From: Aquitalea magnusonii
Lineage (GTDB): Bacteria; Pseudomonadota; Gammaproteobacteria; Burkholderiales; Chromobacteriaceae
NCBI RefSeq assembly: GCF_003202035.1
Contig: NZ_QJKC01000009.1
Coordinates: forward strand, 62,001 to 126,000
Reading direction: 5' to 3'
DNA: 64,000 nucleotides
Both the position numbers and the translations under genes were made by a program. Positions 46,554-56,842 of the stretch are shown one piece after another (position 1 is the stretch's first letter; each line of letters opens with the position of its first letter). The notes below the pieces were generated by a model, which searched no databases, was not told where the DNA came from, and was given only the letters and a program-made list of their open reading frames with translations.

Positions 46554-47804
46554 ATGACCCTCACACACGATAGCCCGCGCAGCCTGTGGCTCAATGCCCG
46601 GCTGGCCACCATGGACAGGCAGCATGCCGCGCCCTATGGCGCGCTGCACCAGCACGCACTGGTGGTGGAGCAGGGCCGTATTGCCGCCATCCTGCCGCAA
46701 GCTCAGCTGAACCCGGCCAGCTTTGACGGCGAGGTGGTGGACGTGGCCGGGCGCTGGATCACCCCCGGCTTTATCGACTGTCACACCCACCTGGTGTATG
46801 GCGGCAACCGCGCGGCCGAGTGGGAAAAGCGGCTGCAAGGTGTGCCATACCAGCAGATCGCCGCCGAAGGTGGCGGCATTGTCTCCACCGTGCGTGCCAC
46901 CCGCGAACTGGACGAGGCAGCACTGGCGGCCGCCAGCCTGCCGCGCCTGCAGGCGCTGATGGCCGAAGGGGTGACCACCGTTGAAATGAAATCCGGCTAC
47001 GGCCTGAACCTGGCCGACGAGCTGAAGCAGTTGCGCGTGGCCCGCCAGCTGGCGGCCAGCCAGCCGGTGGAAGTGTCGCCCACCTTGCTGTCGGCCCATG
47101 CGCTGCCGCCGGAGTTCGCCGGCAATGCTGATGGCTATATCGAGCATGTCATCCGCGACATTCTGCCGGCGGTGGCGGTGGAACAACTGGCCGAGGCGGT
47201 GGATGTGTTCTGCGAAAGCGTGGGTTTTTCCCCGGCGCAAACCCGCCGCGTATTCGAAGCTGCCCAGCAGCACGGCCTGCGGGTGAAGGGCCATGTCGAG
47301 CAGCTGTCCAATCTGCATGGTGCAGCATTGGTGGCCGAATTCGGCGGCCTGTCGGCCGACCATATCGAATACCTGGATGAGGCCGGAGTGGAGGCCCTGC
47401 ACGTGGCCGGCACGGTGGCCGTGCTGCTGCCCGGTGCCTTCTACTTTTTGCGTGAAACCCAGAAGCCGCCAGTCGAACAGCTGCGGGCAGCTGGCGTACC
47501 GATGGCGGTGTCCACCGACCTCAACCCCGGCACCAGCCCGTTTGCCTCCATCCGGCTGGCCATGAACCAGGCCTGCGTGCTGTTTGGCCTGACCCCGGAA
47601 GAAGCGCTGGCCGGCACCACCCGCCATGCCGCGCAGGCGCTGGGCCGTGGCCATAGTCACGGCAAGCTGGCGCCGGATCACGTTGCCGACCTGCTGCTGT
47701 GGGATATCGAACACCCTGCCGAAATCGTCTACGGACTCGGCGTCAACCCGCTGGCCGAACGGGTATTCCGTGGCCAGCGTCCGGGCAAGGAAACAACACA
47801 ATGA
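46554..47804 (+). CDS. hutI: Imidazolonepropionase
   Basis: 416 residues. Amidohydrolase fold: metal His in FIDCHTHLVYGGNRAAEW, His in KGHVEQLS and Asp in STDLNPGTSPFASIRLAMN. It hydrolyses 4-imidazolone-5-propanoate to N-formimino-L-glutamate. Its stop overlaps the next gene's start (ATGA). ATG 46554 follows GGAGCAGAC. Confidence 0.96.
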   Translation: MTLTHDSPRSLWLNARLATMDRQHAAPYGALHQHALVVEQGRIAAILPQAQLNPASFDGEVVDVAGRWITPGFIDCHTHLVYGGNRAAEWEKRLQGVPYQQIAAEGGGIVSTVRATRELDEAALAAASLPRLQALMAEGVTTVEMKSGYGLNLADELKQLRVARQLAASQPVEVSPTLLSAHALPPEFAGNADGYIEHVIRDILPAVAVEQLAEAVDVFCESVGFSPAQTRRVFEAAQQHGLRVKGHVEQLSNLHGAALVAEFGGLSADHIEYLDEAGVEALHVAGTVAVLLPGAFYFLRETQKPPVEQLRAAGVPMAVSTDLNPGTSPFASIRLAMNQACVLFGLTPEEALAGTTRHAAQALGRGHSHGKLAPDHVADLLLWDIEHPAEIVYGLGVNPLAERVFRGQRPGKETTQ

Positions 47805-48739
47805 CTCCAGACATGAAGCTGTGGACCGGCCGTGTGGATGCCGGTGAAGGCGAACTGGCACGGCGCTGGCACCAGCTGGCCACCCCGTTTGCCCCCGGCC
47901 TGCCAGCAGGCATCGGCATTGCCGGTTTTGCCTGCGACGAAGGCGTGCGGCGCAATCAGGGCCGTGTCGGAGCGGCGGCAGCCCCCGCCGTCATCCGCAA
48001 GGCGCTGGCCAATCTGGCCTGGCATCAGGCTTATCCGCTGTGCGATATGGGCGATGTGGCCTGTGACGATGGCGATCTGGATGCCGCCCATCTGCGGCTG
48101 GCGGCGGCGGTGGAACAACTGGCGCGTGCCGGACATTTTCCGCTGGTGCTGGGCGGTGGCCACGAAACCGCCTACGGCACCTGGCGCGGCCTCGCCGCAG
48201 CGCACCCGGACCAGGTGATCGGCATCATCAATTTCGATGCCCACTTCGACATCCGTGAAGCAGCCGAGGCCACCTCCGGCACGCCGTTTGCGCAGATTGC
48301 CGCTGACTGCTCCAGCGCAGGCCGTCCCTTCCATTACCTGTGTCTGGGCGTGGCCGAGCCATCCAATACCCAGGCGCTGTTTGCCCGCGCCGGTCAGCTG
48401 GGCGTGCAGTGGCTGCTGGACAGCGCGCTCAGCCAGGCGGGCCTGGCCAATGCGCAGCGTGCGGTGCAGGACTTCATCGACCAGGTGGACATCGTTTATC
48501 TCACCATCGATCTGGATGTGCTGCCCGCCAGCGTGATGCCTGCCGTGTCCGCCCCCGCCGCCATGGGGGTGGAGCTGCCGGTGGTGGAAGCACTGGTCAC
48601 CGCCATCGCCGCCAGCGGCAAGCTGGCCGGGGCCGATCTGGTAGAGCTGAACCCGCAATTTGATATCGACAGCCACGGCGCGAAGACGGCGGCCCGGCTG
48701 GCGTGGAGTATTACCCGTCATCTGGTCAAGAACCGCTGA
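47801..48739 (+). CDS. hutG: Formimidoylglutamase
   Basis: 312 residues, arginase fold. Manganese-binding motifs [17 protein letters not shown] and DLDVLP with SAPAAMG are intact. It converts N-formiminoglutamate to glutamate and formamide. Starts in the hutI stop (ATGA). The final codons are part of the intergenic inverted repeat at 48730. Confidence 0.95.
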   Translation: MTPDMKLWTGRVDAGEGELARRWHQLATPFAPGLPAGIGIAGFACDEGVRRNQGRVGAAAAPAVIRKALANLAWHQAYPLCDMGDVACDDGDLDAAHLRLAAAVEQLARAGHFPLVLGGGHETAYGTWRGLAAAHPDQVIGIINFDAHFDIREAAEATSGTPFAQIAADCSSAGRPFHYLCLGVAEPSNTQALFARAGQLGVQWLLDSALSQAGLANAQRAVQDFIDQVDIVYLTIDLDVLPASVMPAVSAPAAMGVELPVVEALVTAIAASGKLAGADLVELNPQFDIDSHGAKTAARLAWSITRHLVKNR

Positions 48740-48805
48740 CAAAACCGCGTAGAGAACCCGGGCCAAGGCGGCGCAACGCTGGAGCGGGGGTTTTGTCAGC
48801 GGTTC
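48730..48805. repeat. Dispersed intergenic inverted-repeat element, copy 2
   Basis: Perfect 17-base inverted ends GAACCGCTGACAAAACC (48730-48746) and GGTTTTGTCAGCGGTTC (48789-48805), with GCGTAGAGAACCC and AAGGCGGCGC in between. The hutG stop codon is inside the left end. Related to 15681-15793. Confidence 0.6.
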
Positions 48806-48861
48806 CCGGTAAGGAATTCAGGGCAGTTGCCCGACAACATGGCAGTACCAAGGAGACAGCA

Positions 48862-50544
48862 ATGAGCGCAGCACAACAAGACAGCCGTTTCGACCCGACC
48901 CGAGTGATCCGCGCCCCGCGCGGCACCGAACTTTCCTGCAAAAGCTGGCTGACCGAAGCCGTCTACCGCATGATCCAGAACAATCTGGACCCGGAAGTGG
49001 CCGAGCATCCGCAAAGCCTGGTGGTATACGGCGGCATCGGCCGTGCCGCCCGCAACTGGGAATGTTTCGACACCATCCTGGACGTGCTCAAGCGTCTGGA
49101 AGACGACCAGACCCTGCTGATCCAGTCCGGCAAGCCGGTGGGCGTGTTCAACACCCATGCCGACGCGCCGCGCGTGCTGATTGCCAACTCCAACCTGGTC
49201 CCGCACTGGGCCAATTGGGAACACTTCAACGAGCTGGATAAGAAGGGCCTGATGATGTACGGCCAGATGACAGCGGGTAGCTGGATTTACATCGGCTCGC
49301 AAGGCATCGTGCAAGGCACTTACGAAACCTTCTTTGCCGTGGCCAACCAGCACTTCGACGGCAAGCCGCAGGGCCGCTGGATCCTGACCGGCGGTCTGGG
49401 TGGCATGGGTGGCGCCCAGCCGCTGGCTGCCACCATGGCCGGCTTCAGCATGATTGCCGTGGAATGCGATGAAACCCGCATCGACTTCCGCCTGAAAACC
49501 CGTTACGTGGACCGCAAGGCCACTACACTGGACGAGGCGCTGGCCATCATTGAAGACGCCAAGCAAAGCGGCAAGGCGGTATCGGTCGGCCTGCTGGGCA
49601 ATGCCGCCGACGTGTTCACCGAGCTGGTGAACCGTGGCATCACCCCGGATGTGGTGACCGACCAGACCTCCGCGCACGACCCGGTACACGGCTATCTGCC
49701 GCAAGGCTGGACAGTGGAACAATGGCGCGCCAAGCAACAGACCGCCGCGGCTGAAATCACCGCCGCCGCCAAGAAGTCCATGGCCGTGCAAGTGCGCGCC
49801 ATGCTGACCCTGCAACAGCGCGGTGCCGCCACGCTGGACTACGGCAACAACATCCGCCAGATGGCGCTGGAAGAAGGCGTGCAGAATGCCTTCGACTTCC
49901 CCGGCTTTGTTCCGGCCTATGTGCGCCCGCTGTTCTGCGAAGGCATCGGCCCCTTCCGCTGGGTGGCGCTGTCCGGCGACCCGGAAGACATCTACAAGAC
50001 CGACGCCAAGGTGAAAGAGCTGATCCCGGACGATCCGCACCTGCACAACTGGCTGGACATGGCGCGTGAACGCATCAGCTTCCAGGGCTTGCCGGCACGT
50101 ATCTGCTGGGTGGGCCTGAAAGACCGCGCCCGTCTGGGTGCAGCCTTCAACGAAATGGTGAAGAATGGCGAACTCAAGGCGCCAATCGTGATTGGCCGCG
50201 ACCATCTGGACTCCGGCTCGGTGGCCTCGCCCAACCGCGAAACCGAAGCCATGCTGGATGGCTCGGATGCCGTGTCCGACTGGCCGCTGCTCAACGCCCT
50301 GCTGAATACCGCCGGCGGCGCCACCTGGGTGTCCTTGCACCACGGTGGTGGCGTGGGCATGGGCTTCTCGCAGCACTCCGGCGTGGTGATCGTGTGTGAT
50401 GGCACCGACGAAGCCGCCAAACGCGTGGGCCGCGTACTGCGCAACGATCCGGGTACCGGTGTGATGCGTCATGCCGATGCCGGTTACGACATCGCCAAAA
50501 ATTGTGCACGGGAGCAGGGCCTGGACCTGCCGATGCTCAAGTAA
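48862..50544 (+). CDS. hutU: Urocanate hydratase
   Basis: 560 residues. NAD-dependent hydratase motifs [34 protein letters not shown] and [15 protein letters not shown] are all present. It makes imidazolonepropionate from urocanate. The start ATG 48862 has AAGGAGACAGCA. Transcribed with the preceding hut genes or through its own promoter. Confidence 0.97.
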   Translation: MSAAQQDSRFDPTRVIRAPRGTELSCKSWLTEAVYRMIQNNLDPEVAEHPQSLVVYGGIGRAARNWECFDTILDVLKRLEDDQTLLIQSGKPVGVFNTHADAPRVLIANSNLVPHWANWEHFNELDKKGLMMYGQMTAGSWIYIGSQGIVQGTYETFFAVANQHFDGKPQGRWILTGGLGGMGGAQPLAATMAGFSMIAVECDETRIDFRLKTRYVDRKATTLDEALAIIEDAKQSGKAVSVGLLGNAADVFTELVNRGITPDVVTDQTSAHDPVHGYLPQGWTVEQWRAKQQTAAAEITAAAKKSMAVQVRAMLTLQQRGAATLDYGNNIRQMALEEGVQNAFDFPGFVPAYVRPLFCEGIGPFRWVALSGDPEDIYKTDAKVKELIPDDPHLHNWLDMARERISFQGLPARICWVGLKDRARLGAAFNEMVKNGELKAPIVIGRDHLDSGSVASPNRETEAMLDGSDAVSDWPLLNALLNTAGGATWVSLHHGGGVGMGFSQHSGVVIVCDGTDEAAKRVGRVLRNDPGTGVMRHADAGYDIAKNCAREQGLDLPMLK

Positions 50545-50553
50545 GCCGGGTAG

Positions 50554-50592
50554 AGAATGCCCGATCCGGCCTTAGCTTGCCGCGGGCATTCT
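50554..50592 (+). terminator. Hairpin between hutU and hutH
   Basis: AGAATGCCCG (50554-50563) pairs with CGGGCATTCT (50583-50592) over a 19-base loop; no long T run follows. Could be a partial terminator or an RNA-stability element. Confidence 0.45.
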
Positions 50593-50719
50593 TTGTGCAG
50601 AAGTCACGTGATCAGCGTCATGGCCCTGCCGGTTCAGGCAGGGCAGGCGCGACAACAAGAACATATCCGGCCCAGCCTGCGTGCATGCGGCGAGCTGACA
50701 ATCAATAGAGACTGAAACC

Positions 50720-52252
50720 ATGAGCATTCTGAATATCGTACCGGGCCAACTGACGCTGGCCGACCTGCGCCGCGTTTCACGTGAAACCGGCCTCAAGCTG
50801 CAACTGGACCCGTCCTGCCACGCCGGCATCGACGCTTCCGCCGCCACCGTGGCGCGTGTGCTGTCCGAAGGCCGCACCGCCTACGGCATCAACACCGGCT
50901 TTGGCCTGCTGGCCAATACCCGCATTGCACCGGACGAGCTGGAACTGCTGCAACGCTCCATCGTGCTGTCGCACGCCGCCGGTATTGGCGCGCCGATGGA
51001 CGATTCCACCGTGCGTCTGGTGATGGCACTGAAAATCAACTCGCTGGCCCGTGGTTTCTCCGGCATTCGCCGTCAGGTGATCGAAGCGCTGGTCACACTG
51101 TTCAACCACGGCATCTACCCGGTGATTCCGCAAAAGGGTTCGGTGGGCGCCTCGGGCGACCTGGCTCCGCTGTCGCACATGAGCGCGGTGTTGATCGGCG
51201 AGGGCGAAGCCTTCGTCAACGGCCAGCGCGTACATGGCCGTGAGGCCATGCAGGCGGCCGGTCTGGAACCCATCACCCTGGCCCCGAAAGAGGGCCTGGC
51301 CCTGCTGAACGGCACGCAAGCGTCCACCGCCTTTGCGCTGGAAGGCCTGTTCGCAGCGGAAGACCTGTTTGCCTCCGCCGTGGTGGCCGGCTCGATGTCG
51401 GTGGAAGCCGCGCAGGGCAGCCGCACCCCGTTTGATGCGCGCATCCACGCCGTGCGCGGCCATGCCGGCCAGATCGACGCCGCCAGCGCCTACCGCGCGC
51501 TGCTGGAACACAGCGAAATCGAACACTCGCACGAAAACTGCGGCAAGGTGCAGGACCCGTACAGCCTGCGCTGCCAGCCGCAGGTGATGGGTGCCTGCCT
51601 GACGCAGATCCGCCACTCCGCCAGCGTGCTGCAAGTGGAAGCCAACTCGGTATCGGACAACCCGCTGGTGTTTGCCGACGACAACGACATCCTGTCCGGC
51701 GGCAACTTCCACGCCGAGCCGGTGGCCTTTGCCGCCGACAATCTGGCGCTGGCGCTGGCGGAAATCGGCTCGCTGTCCGAGCGCCGCATGGCACTGTTGA
51801 TCGACAGCAACCTGTCCAAGCTGCCGCCCTTCCTGGTGAACAATGGCGGGGTGAACTCCGGCTTCATGATTGCCCAGGTCACCGGCGCGGCTCTGGCTTC
51901 GGAAAACAAATCGCTGGCGCACCCGGCCTCGGTGGACAGCCTGCCGACTTCGGCCAACCAGGAAGACCACGTGTCGATGGCCACCTTTGCCGGTCGCCGT
52001 CTGCGCGACATGGCCGGTAACACCGCCGGCATTCTTGCGGTGGAGCTGCTGGCTGCCTGCCAGGGTGTGGACTTCCGCGCCCCGCACAAGGCCAGCGCCA
52101 AGCTGGAAGAAGCCAAGGCCGAACTGCGTGCGCAGGTGCCGTTCTACGACAAGGACCGCTACTTCGCACCGGATATCGAGAAGGCCGCTGCGCTGGTGGC
52201 CAGCGGCAGTTACAACCGCTTTGTCGCGGCTGGCTTGCTGCCCTCTTTGTAA
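50720..52252 (+). CDS. hutH: Histidine ammonia-lyase
   Basis: 510 residues. The MIO prosthetic group forms from Ala144-Ser145-Gly146 ([13 protein letters not shown]). Other family motifs: [10 protein letters not shown], and [14 protein letters not shown]. It deaminates histidine to urocanate, the first Hut step. A parS-like palindrome is in its codons 19-23. Confidence 0.98.
   Translation: MSILNIVPGQLTLADLRRVSRETGLKLQLDPSCHAGIDASAATVARVLSEGRTAYGINTGFGLLANTRIAPDELELLQRSIVLSHAAGIGAPMDDSTVRLVMALKINSLARGFSGIRRQVIEALVTLFNHGIYPVIPQKGSVGASGDLAPLSHMSAVLIGEGEAFVNGQRVHGREAMQAAGLEPITLAPKEGLALLNGTQASTAFALEGLFAAEDLFASAVVAGSMSVEAAQGSRTPFDARIHAVRGHAGQIDAASAYRALLEHSEIEHSHENCGKVQDPYSLRCQPQVMGACLTQIRHSASVLQVEANSVSDNPLVFADDNDILSGGNFHAEPVAFAADNLALALAEIGSLSERRMALLIDSNLSKLPPFLVNNGGVNSGFMIAQVTGAALASENKSLAHPASVDSLPTSANQEDHVSMATFAGRRLRDMAGNTAGILAVELLAACQGVDFRAPHKASAKLEEAKAELRAQVPFYDKDRYFAPDIEKAAALVASGSYNRFVAAGLLPSL
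50774..50787. promoter_or_regulatory. parS-like palindrome, site 6
   Basis: Perfect GTTTCACGTGAAAC with flanks C..C inside hutH. Confidence 0.6.
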
Positions 52253-52276
52253 GCACGGCTAGTCATCAGGAGCTTG

Positions 52277-52308
52277 GCCCGGCACCGTGATGGTGGCCGG
52301 GCTTTTTT
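52277..52308 (+). terminator. hutH terminator
   Basis: GCCCGGC-ACC stem with GGTGGCCGGGC and trailing TTTTTT. Confidence 0.85.
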
Positions 52309-52320
52309 GCGTGTGCTGGT

Positions 52321-53445
52321 TTACAGCAGAAAGTAGCCCAGCAGGCCGGCCAGCAGCAGCGCCGGCAGGGAATACAGATGAAAGCGCAGCCAGATGCCGC
52401 GCTCTCCCGCCATGCGCAGGGCGATCAGATTGGCCAGCGAACCCAGCACACAGCCAAAGCCGCCGGCATTCACCGCATAGGCCAACACCTTGTAAGCACT
52501 GCTGTATTTCACCAGCAGGATGGTGGCAGGCACATTGCTGATCAACTGCGAAGCCAGCAGGGCGGTCAGGTACAGCCCGCCGCTATTCAGCCCGGCCACG
52601 GCGTCGGTCCAGTGGCGCAACAGCGGCAGCTGGGTGAGCAGGCGGATATCGACAAACATCAGCATGAACACGGCCAGCAGGCTCCAGTCCACCGCCAGCA
52701 ACAGGGCCGGGCGCAGCAGGGCAATGCCGCCCAGCACCGCAGCCAGACCCCACAGCGCATGGCCGGATTCCAGCGCCACGATAAAGCCGCCATACAACAT
52801 GGCGCAGCTCCATAGCAGCTGTGGCTGATAGCCGCTGGCGTCATCGTGCAGCTCGGTATGAAGGCGCTGGCCGGGAAACGCCAGTGCCGTGGCCAGTAAC
52901 AGCAGCGCCATGCTGCCCAGTGCCAGCGGGGCCATCTGCCAGGTAAATGCAGTAAAGGACAGGCCGGACAGCTGCCACAGCAAGATGTTTTGCGGATTGC
53001 CAATCGGGGTGAGCAGCGAACCGGCATTCACCGCCAGCGCCTCGAAAATCACCAGCCGGCCAATGGGCAGCCCGGCCATGCCACGCAGGCCGAGGGTGAG
53101 CGGCACCACGATGAACAGCGCCACATCATTGGTGAGCACGGTGGACAGCAGGGCGGACATGGCCACCAGAAACAGCGCCAGCATCCGTTGGTTTGGCAGG
53201 CGGTTGATGATGAGGCGGCCCAGGTGGCCCAGATAGCCGCTGGACTCCACGCCCTTCGTCAGCAGCAGCAAGCCAGACAGGGTGGTGAGGGTGGGCCAGT
53301 CTATCCAGTGGATGAACTGACTGCTGGCCGCCGGCTGCGGCAGCCACAACAGCAACATCAGTAACAGCAGCACATGCAAGAGCCGGTCGCGCAGAAAGGG
53401 GCGCAACAGGGCAGGGAACAGCGGGCGGGGAAGGAAGGCAGACAT
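52321..53445 (-). CDS. SLC13/ArsB-type anion permease
   Basis: 374 residues with about ten TM segments, including the family motif VLTNDVALFIVVPL (about 105-120) and NAGSLLTPIGNPQN (about 143-156), characteristic of the CitMHS/ArsB ion-transporter superfamily. The second repeat has LISNVPATILL. Substrate could be dicarboxylate, sulfate, tellurite or arsenite; no neighbouring gene decides it. Confidence 0.85.
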   Translation of the reverse strand: MSAFLPRPLFPALLRPFLRDRLLHVLLLLMLLLWLPQPAASSQFIHWIDWPTLTTLSGLLLLTKGVESSGYLGHLGRLIINRLPNQRMLALFLVAMSALLSTVLTNDVALFIVVPLTLGLRGMAGLPIGRLVIFEALAVNAGSLLTPIGNPQNILLWQLSGLSFTAFTWQMAPLALGSMALLLLATALAFPGQRLHTELHDDASGYQPQLLWSCAMLYGGFIVALESGHALWGLAAVLGGIALLRPALLLAVDWSLLAVFMLMFVDIRLLTQLPLLRHWTDAVAGLNSGGLYLTALLASQLISNVPATILLVKYSSAYKVLAYAVNAGGFGCVLGSLANLIALRMAGERGIWLRFHLYSLPALLLAGLLGYFLL

Positions 53446-53502
53446 GGCGGCAGCTTACGGGAAGGCTGCCGCCAGCAGCAAGGCGGCTGGGGCGAAACCG
53501 GC

Positions 53503-53802
53503 TCAGTCCTGTGCGCGCAGGTCGTCGCGCTTGATGGCCATGCCCATGGCAACAATCCAGGGAATCAGCAGCCAGCCGCCCAGGATATTGAGCAGGGCAA
53601 TGGTTTTCAGGCGCGGGCTTTTCACCAGCCAGGCGGTAATGGTGGGAATCAGGTAGGCCGGCAGCATCACCAGCACATCGCCCAGCCACATGGCGGCGGT
53701 GACAAAATCCGGCTGGTTGGTGAAGGTGCCATACAGCCACAGCAGGAAGGCCAGAGCCAGCACGATGGCGCACAGGCCCTTGAGCAGATCGACAGTTTTC
53801 AT
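53503..53802 (-). CDS. Small membrane protein with superinfection-immunity-like domain
   Basis: 99 residues from ATG 53802 (MKTVDLLKG). Three hydrophobic segments. The end PAYLIPTITAWLVKSPRLKT followed by IALLNILGGWLLIPWIVAM fits the family named for the phage T4 superinfection immunity protein. In bacteria most members are uncharacterised membrane proteins. Whether this one blocks phage entry is unknown. It lies between the anion permease and the UDG-family gene. Confidence 0.7.
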   Translation of the reverse strand: MKTVDLLKGLCAIVLALAFLLWLYGTFTNQPDFVTAAMWLGDVLVMLPAYLIPTITAWLVKSPRLKTIALLNILGGWLLIPWIVAMGMAIKRDDLRAQD

Positions 53803-53894
53803 GGCAGACAGGGTTGGTTCGGACAAGCGGCAAGAGTAATCACGGGCCGGGTGGTTTGGCAAACCGGCCGGTCAAATGTGCTGCAGAAAACCGT

Positions 53895-54476
53895 TCAGCT
53901 GGCGGTCAGCAGTTGTTCTACCCGCTGGCGCAGTGCGGGCAGGACCTCGGCGGCAAACCAGGGATTGCGCTGCAGCCAGGGATTATTGCGCGGGCTGGGG
54001 TGGGGCAGCGGCAAGATATGTGGCCAGCTGGCCTGCCAGTTGCGCACCGCTGTGGTGATATTGCCGGCATCCGGCAGATGCCAGGCCAGCGCATGCTGAC
54101 CCAGTACCAGGGTCAGCTGCAGCGCGGGCAGCTGCTGCAGCAAGGGAACACGCCAGTGGGCGGCGCATTCCGGCCGTGGCGGCAGGTCGCCATGCGGGCC
54201 CGTGCCGGGATAGCAGAAACCCATGGGCAGAATGGCCACCAGCGTCGGGTCGTAAAACTGTGTGGCGTCCAGGCCCAGCCAGTCGCGCAGGCGGGCGCCA
54301 CTGGCATCGTCAAACGGCAGGCCCGAGGCATGCACCTTGCGGCCGGGCGCCTGCCCGGCAATCAGCAGGCGGGCTGCCGGGTGCAGCTGCAGCACCGGGC
54401 GCGGGCCCAGGGGCAGCTGTGCCGCGCACAGCTGGCAATGGCGCACCTGATCAAGCAGGGTGATGTAGTCGGACAT
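53895..54476 (-). CDS. Uracil-DNA glycosylase superfamily protein
   Basis: 193 residues. The N-terminal CQLCAAQLPLGPRPVLQ with two cysteines, the motif LLIAGQAPGRKVHASGLPFDD (in 20-residue form AGQAPGRKVHASGLPFDD), and the C-terminal LPLPHPSPRNN fit the UDG-family group (family 4-like but short). Possible uracil or adduct excision, or a non-glycosylase role; only one Cys pair is visible, so an intact iron-sulphur cluster is not proven. Confidence 0.85.
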   Translation of the reverse strand: MSDYITLLDQVRHCQLCAAQLPLGPRPVLQLHPAARLLIAGQAPGRKVHASGLPFDDASGARLRDWLGLDATQFYDPTLVAILPMGFCYPGTGPHGDLPPRPECAAHWRVPLLQQLPALQLTLVLGQHALAWHLPDAGNITTAVRNWQASWPHILPLPHPSPRNNPWLQRNPWFAAEVLPALRQRVEQLLTAS

Positions 54477-54559
54477 GTGGCTTGGCCGGTGAAGCAGTGC
54501 TGCTGTTTATGCGCCGCTGTGCGGTTACTGGCAAGTGGTTTTGCTTGCCGCACTGCCGT

Positions 54560-55453
54560 TCAGTGCGGGCGGCGTCCGCCCAGCTGGCTGATCAGCACGC
54601 TGGCCACGATCAGCGCCGCGCCGCTGATGGCCATGATGCCCAGTTGTTCGCCGGCCAGCGCACCCACCAGCCCGGCCCATACCGGCTCCATGGCATAGAT
54701 GATGGTGGCGCGGGTGGCGGGGACGGTTTTCTGCGCCCAGTTCATGGCAATCTGGATGACGGCGGTGGCCAGCCCCATGCCCAGCAGGCTCAGCAGCAGG
54801 CCAGGCTGTGGCTGCGGGGCGGCTTCACCGCTGATCAGCCAGCCGCAGCCGGATAACAGGGCCACGGTCAGTAGCTGCACCACCGCCACCCGGCGGGGAT
54901 GGCACTGGCCGGCAAAGCGTCCGACCAGGCTGATTTCCAGTGCGATCATGGCCGCGCCGGCCACGGTCAGCCATTCACCCGCACCGAAGCTGAAGTGCAG
55001 GCCACGCGGATCGGACAGCAGCACCAGCCCGGCGAAGGCGACGAGAATGCCCAGCCAGGCCGCCAACCTGGGGCGGTGGCGAAACAGCAGCAGCTGGAAT
55101 AAGGGCACCAGCGGCACATACAGGCCGGTGAGAAAGGCCGACTTGCTGCTGGGAATCAGCTGCAGGCCGAGAGTCTGCAGGCTGTAGCTGCCAAACAGCA
55201 CACTGCCCACCAGCAGGCCGGTCAATAGCTCGGTGCGGCGGATGCCGGCCAGCTCGCGCCAGCACAGCAGCATGGCAATCAGCCCGGCCACGGCAAAACG
55301 CAGGCCGACAAAGCCGAAGGGGCCGGCCCATTGCAGGGCGTGTTGTACCACCAGAAAGGTGAAGCCCCAGATCATGGTGACCACGATCAGCACCATGTCG
55401 GGCAGGTGGGAGTGGCGCGGTGGCAGGCTGGCGCTGGCGGTCAGGGTGGTCAT
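54560..55453 (-). CDS. EamA/DMT-family exporter
   Basis: 297 residues from ATG 55453. Ten TM segments in two EamA repeats (MIWGFTFLVVQHALQ; ALLSLLGMGLATAVIQIAMNWAQ). It is divergent from an XRE-cupin regulator with shared operator palindromes in the intergenic DNA. Such exporters next to an XRE-cupin gene are typically controlled by it and export an amino acid or metabolite. Confidence 0.88.
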   Translation of the reverse strand: MTTLTASASLPPRHSHLPDMVLIVVTMIWGFTFLVVQHALQWAGPFGFVGLRFAVAGLIAMLLCWRELAGIRRTELLTGLLVGSVLFGSYSLQTLGLQLIPSSKSAFLTGLYVPLVPLFQLLLFRHRPRLAAWLGILVAFAGLVLLSDPRGLHFSFGAGEWLTVAGAAMIALEISLVGRFAGQCHPRRVAVVQLLTVALLSGCGWLISGEAAPQPQPGLLLSLLGMGLATAVIQIAMNWAQKTVPATRATIIYAMEPVWAGLVGALAGEQLGIMAISGAALIVASVLISQLGGRRPH

Positions 55454-55484
55454 GATGGCGGGTCGCAGATTGCTGGTGACTAGG

Positions 55485-55529
55485 TAAGTGCAATATAATG
55501 CACTTATTATCATCTGTGCAATATATTGC
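55485..55529. promoter_or_regulatory. Two operator palindromes between the EamA gene and XRE-cupin gene
   Basis: Site 1: TAAGTGCA, six bases, TGCACTTA (55485-55506). Site 2: GCAATATATTGC (55518-55529). Both contain GTGCAATATA, the two copies 28 bases apart. Site 2 lies 9 bases upstream of the XRE start; the sites should bind the XRE-cupin dimer. Confidence 0.75.
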
Positions 55530-55537
55530 CCAATGCC

Positions 55538-56122
55538 ATGAGCAACGGTTCGCTGGAAGTGATGCAGAATGTGTCGGCCAATCTGCGCCAGGCGCGGCAG
55601 CAGCAGGGCTACAGCCAGGAAAGGCTAGCCGAGCGCGCCGGCATCAGCCGCCGCATGCTGGTGAATATCGAGGCCGGGGAAAGCAATGCCAGCATTGCCA
55701 CCGTGGACAAGCTGGCCTCGGCGCTGGGGCTGAGTTTTGCCGAGGTGGTGCGGCCGCCGCCGCTGGCGGACAAGGGGCCGGGCTTGCCCCTGCGCATCTG
55801 GCAGGGCGAGCGGGCGGACAGTCATGCCAGCTTGCTGGAGTCGCTGGCCATGCCGGGCATGACAATGGAGCTGTGGCGCTGGCAACTGGCGGCTGGTGAC
55901 AGTTATCTGGCCGAGGCCGATGCGCCCGGCTGTCAGGAGCTGCTGTACGTACTGGCCGGACAGCTGCAATTGCAGTTACCGCTGCAACAGCAAACCCATG
56001 TGTTGCAAGCCGGGCAGTCCTTGGCCTTTGCATTGGATCAGCCATGCAGCTATCACAATCTGGGCGCGGAGCCCTGCACATTCACCAAGAGTGTGCTGAT
56101 GGTGCCGCATCAGGATCAATGA
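55538..56122 (+). CDS. XRE-family regulator with cupin domain
   Basis: 194 residues from ATG 55538. HTH domain about 10-65 (LRQARQQQGYSQERLAERAGISRRML) followed by a linker and cupin_2 domain (about 105-190, CQELLYVLAGQLQLQLP). A ligand bound in the cupin should control binding to the divergent promoter. No clear ribosome site lies before 55538; ATG 55562 with a GGAAG is an alternative, so translation may be leaderless or weak. Confidence 0.88.
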   Translation: MSNGSLEVMQNVSANLRQARQQQGYSQERLAERAGISRRMLVNIEAGESNASIATVDKLASALGLSFAEVVRPPPLADKGPGLPLRIWQGERADSHASLLESLAMPGMTMELWRWQLAAGDSYLAEADAPGCQELLYVLAGQLQLQLPLQQQTHVLQAGQSLAFALDQPCSYHNLGAEPCTFTKSVLMVPHQDQ

Positions 56123-56144
56123 AAAACGGCCCCGCAGGGCCGTT
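56123..56144 (+). terminator. Terminator of the XRE-cupin gene
   Basis: Stem AAACGGCCC / GGGCCGTTT with loop CGCA, flanked by As and Ts, so probably bidirectional with the convergent DUF2059 gene. Confidence 0.8.
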
Positions 56145-56174
56145 TCATCATGGTGCTGTCGGTGCTGACAGGTC

Positions 56175-56714
56175 TTACTTGGTGATGGACTTGCCGTAGG
56201 CTTCGGCAGCGCTGCGCATTTTCGGCAGCAGGGTTTTTTCGGCCGAGCCCAGCATGCTCTTCATGATGCCGTCGATCACCACCGGCTGCTGTTTCATCAG
56301 CTTCTGGCCGGCCGGTGTCTTGTAGAAGGCCACGATCTGCTGCATTTCGGCGGCAGAGAACTGGGCGCTGTAATTCTTGACCACTTCCTGTTCGAACTGC
56401 TTTTTCACTGCGGGCGAGTTGAAATAATCGGCAGCGCTCTTGTGCACGCCATCCGCGTAGCCCTTGAAGCCATCCTGGGCCTTTTTCTGCTGTTCCGGCG
56501 TCAGGTTGATCTTGTTCTTGACGAAATATTCCTGCAGCAGCGGGGCGGCCGAACCGGTGGTGCGGTTGGCCAGGTCGTTCGGCATATTGTTCAGGCCGAT
56601 CACCTGGGCCAGTTCCTTGGCGGCGGCATCCTGTGCGGCGTCAGCATGGGCCAGCATGGGCAGGGTCAGCGCAATGGCGGCAATGGCGGTCTTGATCGGG
56701 CTAGCAGCAAACAT
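56175..56714 (-). CDS. DUF2059 periplasmic protein
   Basis: 179 residues. Signal peptide (IKTAIAAIALTLPMLAHADA), then a helical body with QIVAFYKTPAGQKLMKQQP, the DUF2059 hallmark. Function unknown, widely conserved in proteobacteria and often near cell-division or envelope genes, here without such context. Confidence 0.88.
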   Translation of the reverse strand: MFAASPIKTAIAAIALTLPMLAHADAAQDAAAKELAQVIGLNNMPNDLANRTTGSAAPLLQEYFVKNKINLTPEQQKKAQDGFKGYADGVHKSAADYFNSPAVKKQFEQEVVKNYSAQFSAAEMQQIVAFYKTPAGQKLMKQQPVVIDGIMKSMLGSAEKTLLPKMRSAAEAYGKSITK

Positions 56715-56842
56715 GAGACATCCTTTTCGGCATGGGCATCAGATACACAAGGCAGGCAGTGTGACACCGCCAGCCTGCGTGGTCAAAGCAGCTTTGATGA
56801 CCTGCCGGTGGGGACAGTTCCCCAGTGGTGCGGCGCGCTGAC

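Noticed and set aside
50599-50614. Additional CACGTG core near hutH
   Set aside because: Context AAGTCACGTGATCA lacks the TTTC/GAAA arms of the parS-like motif.
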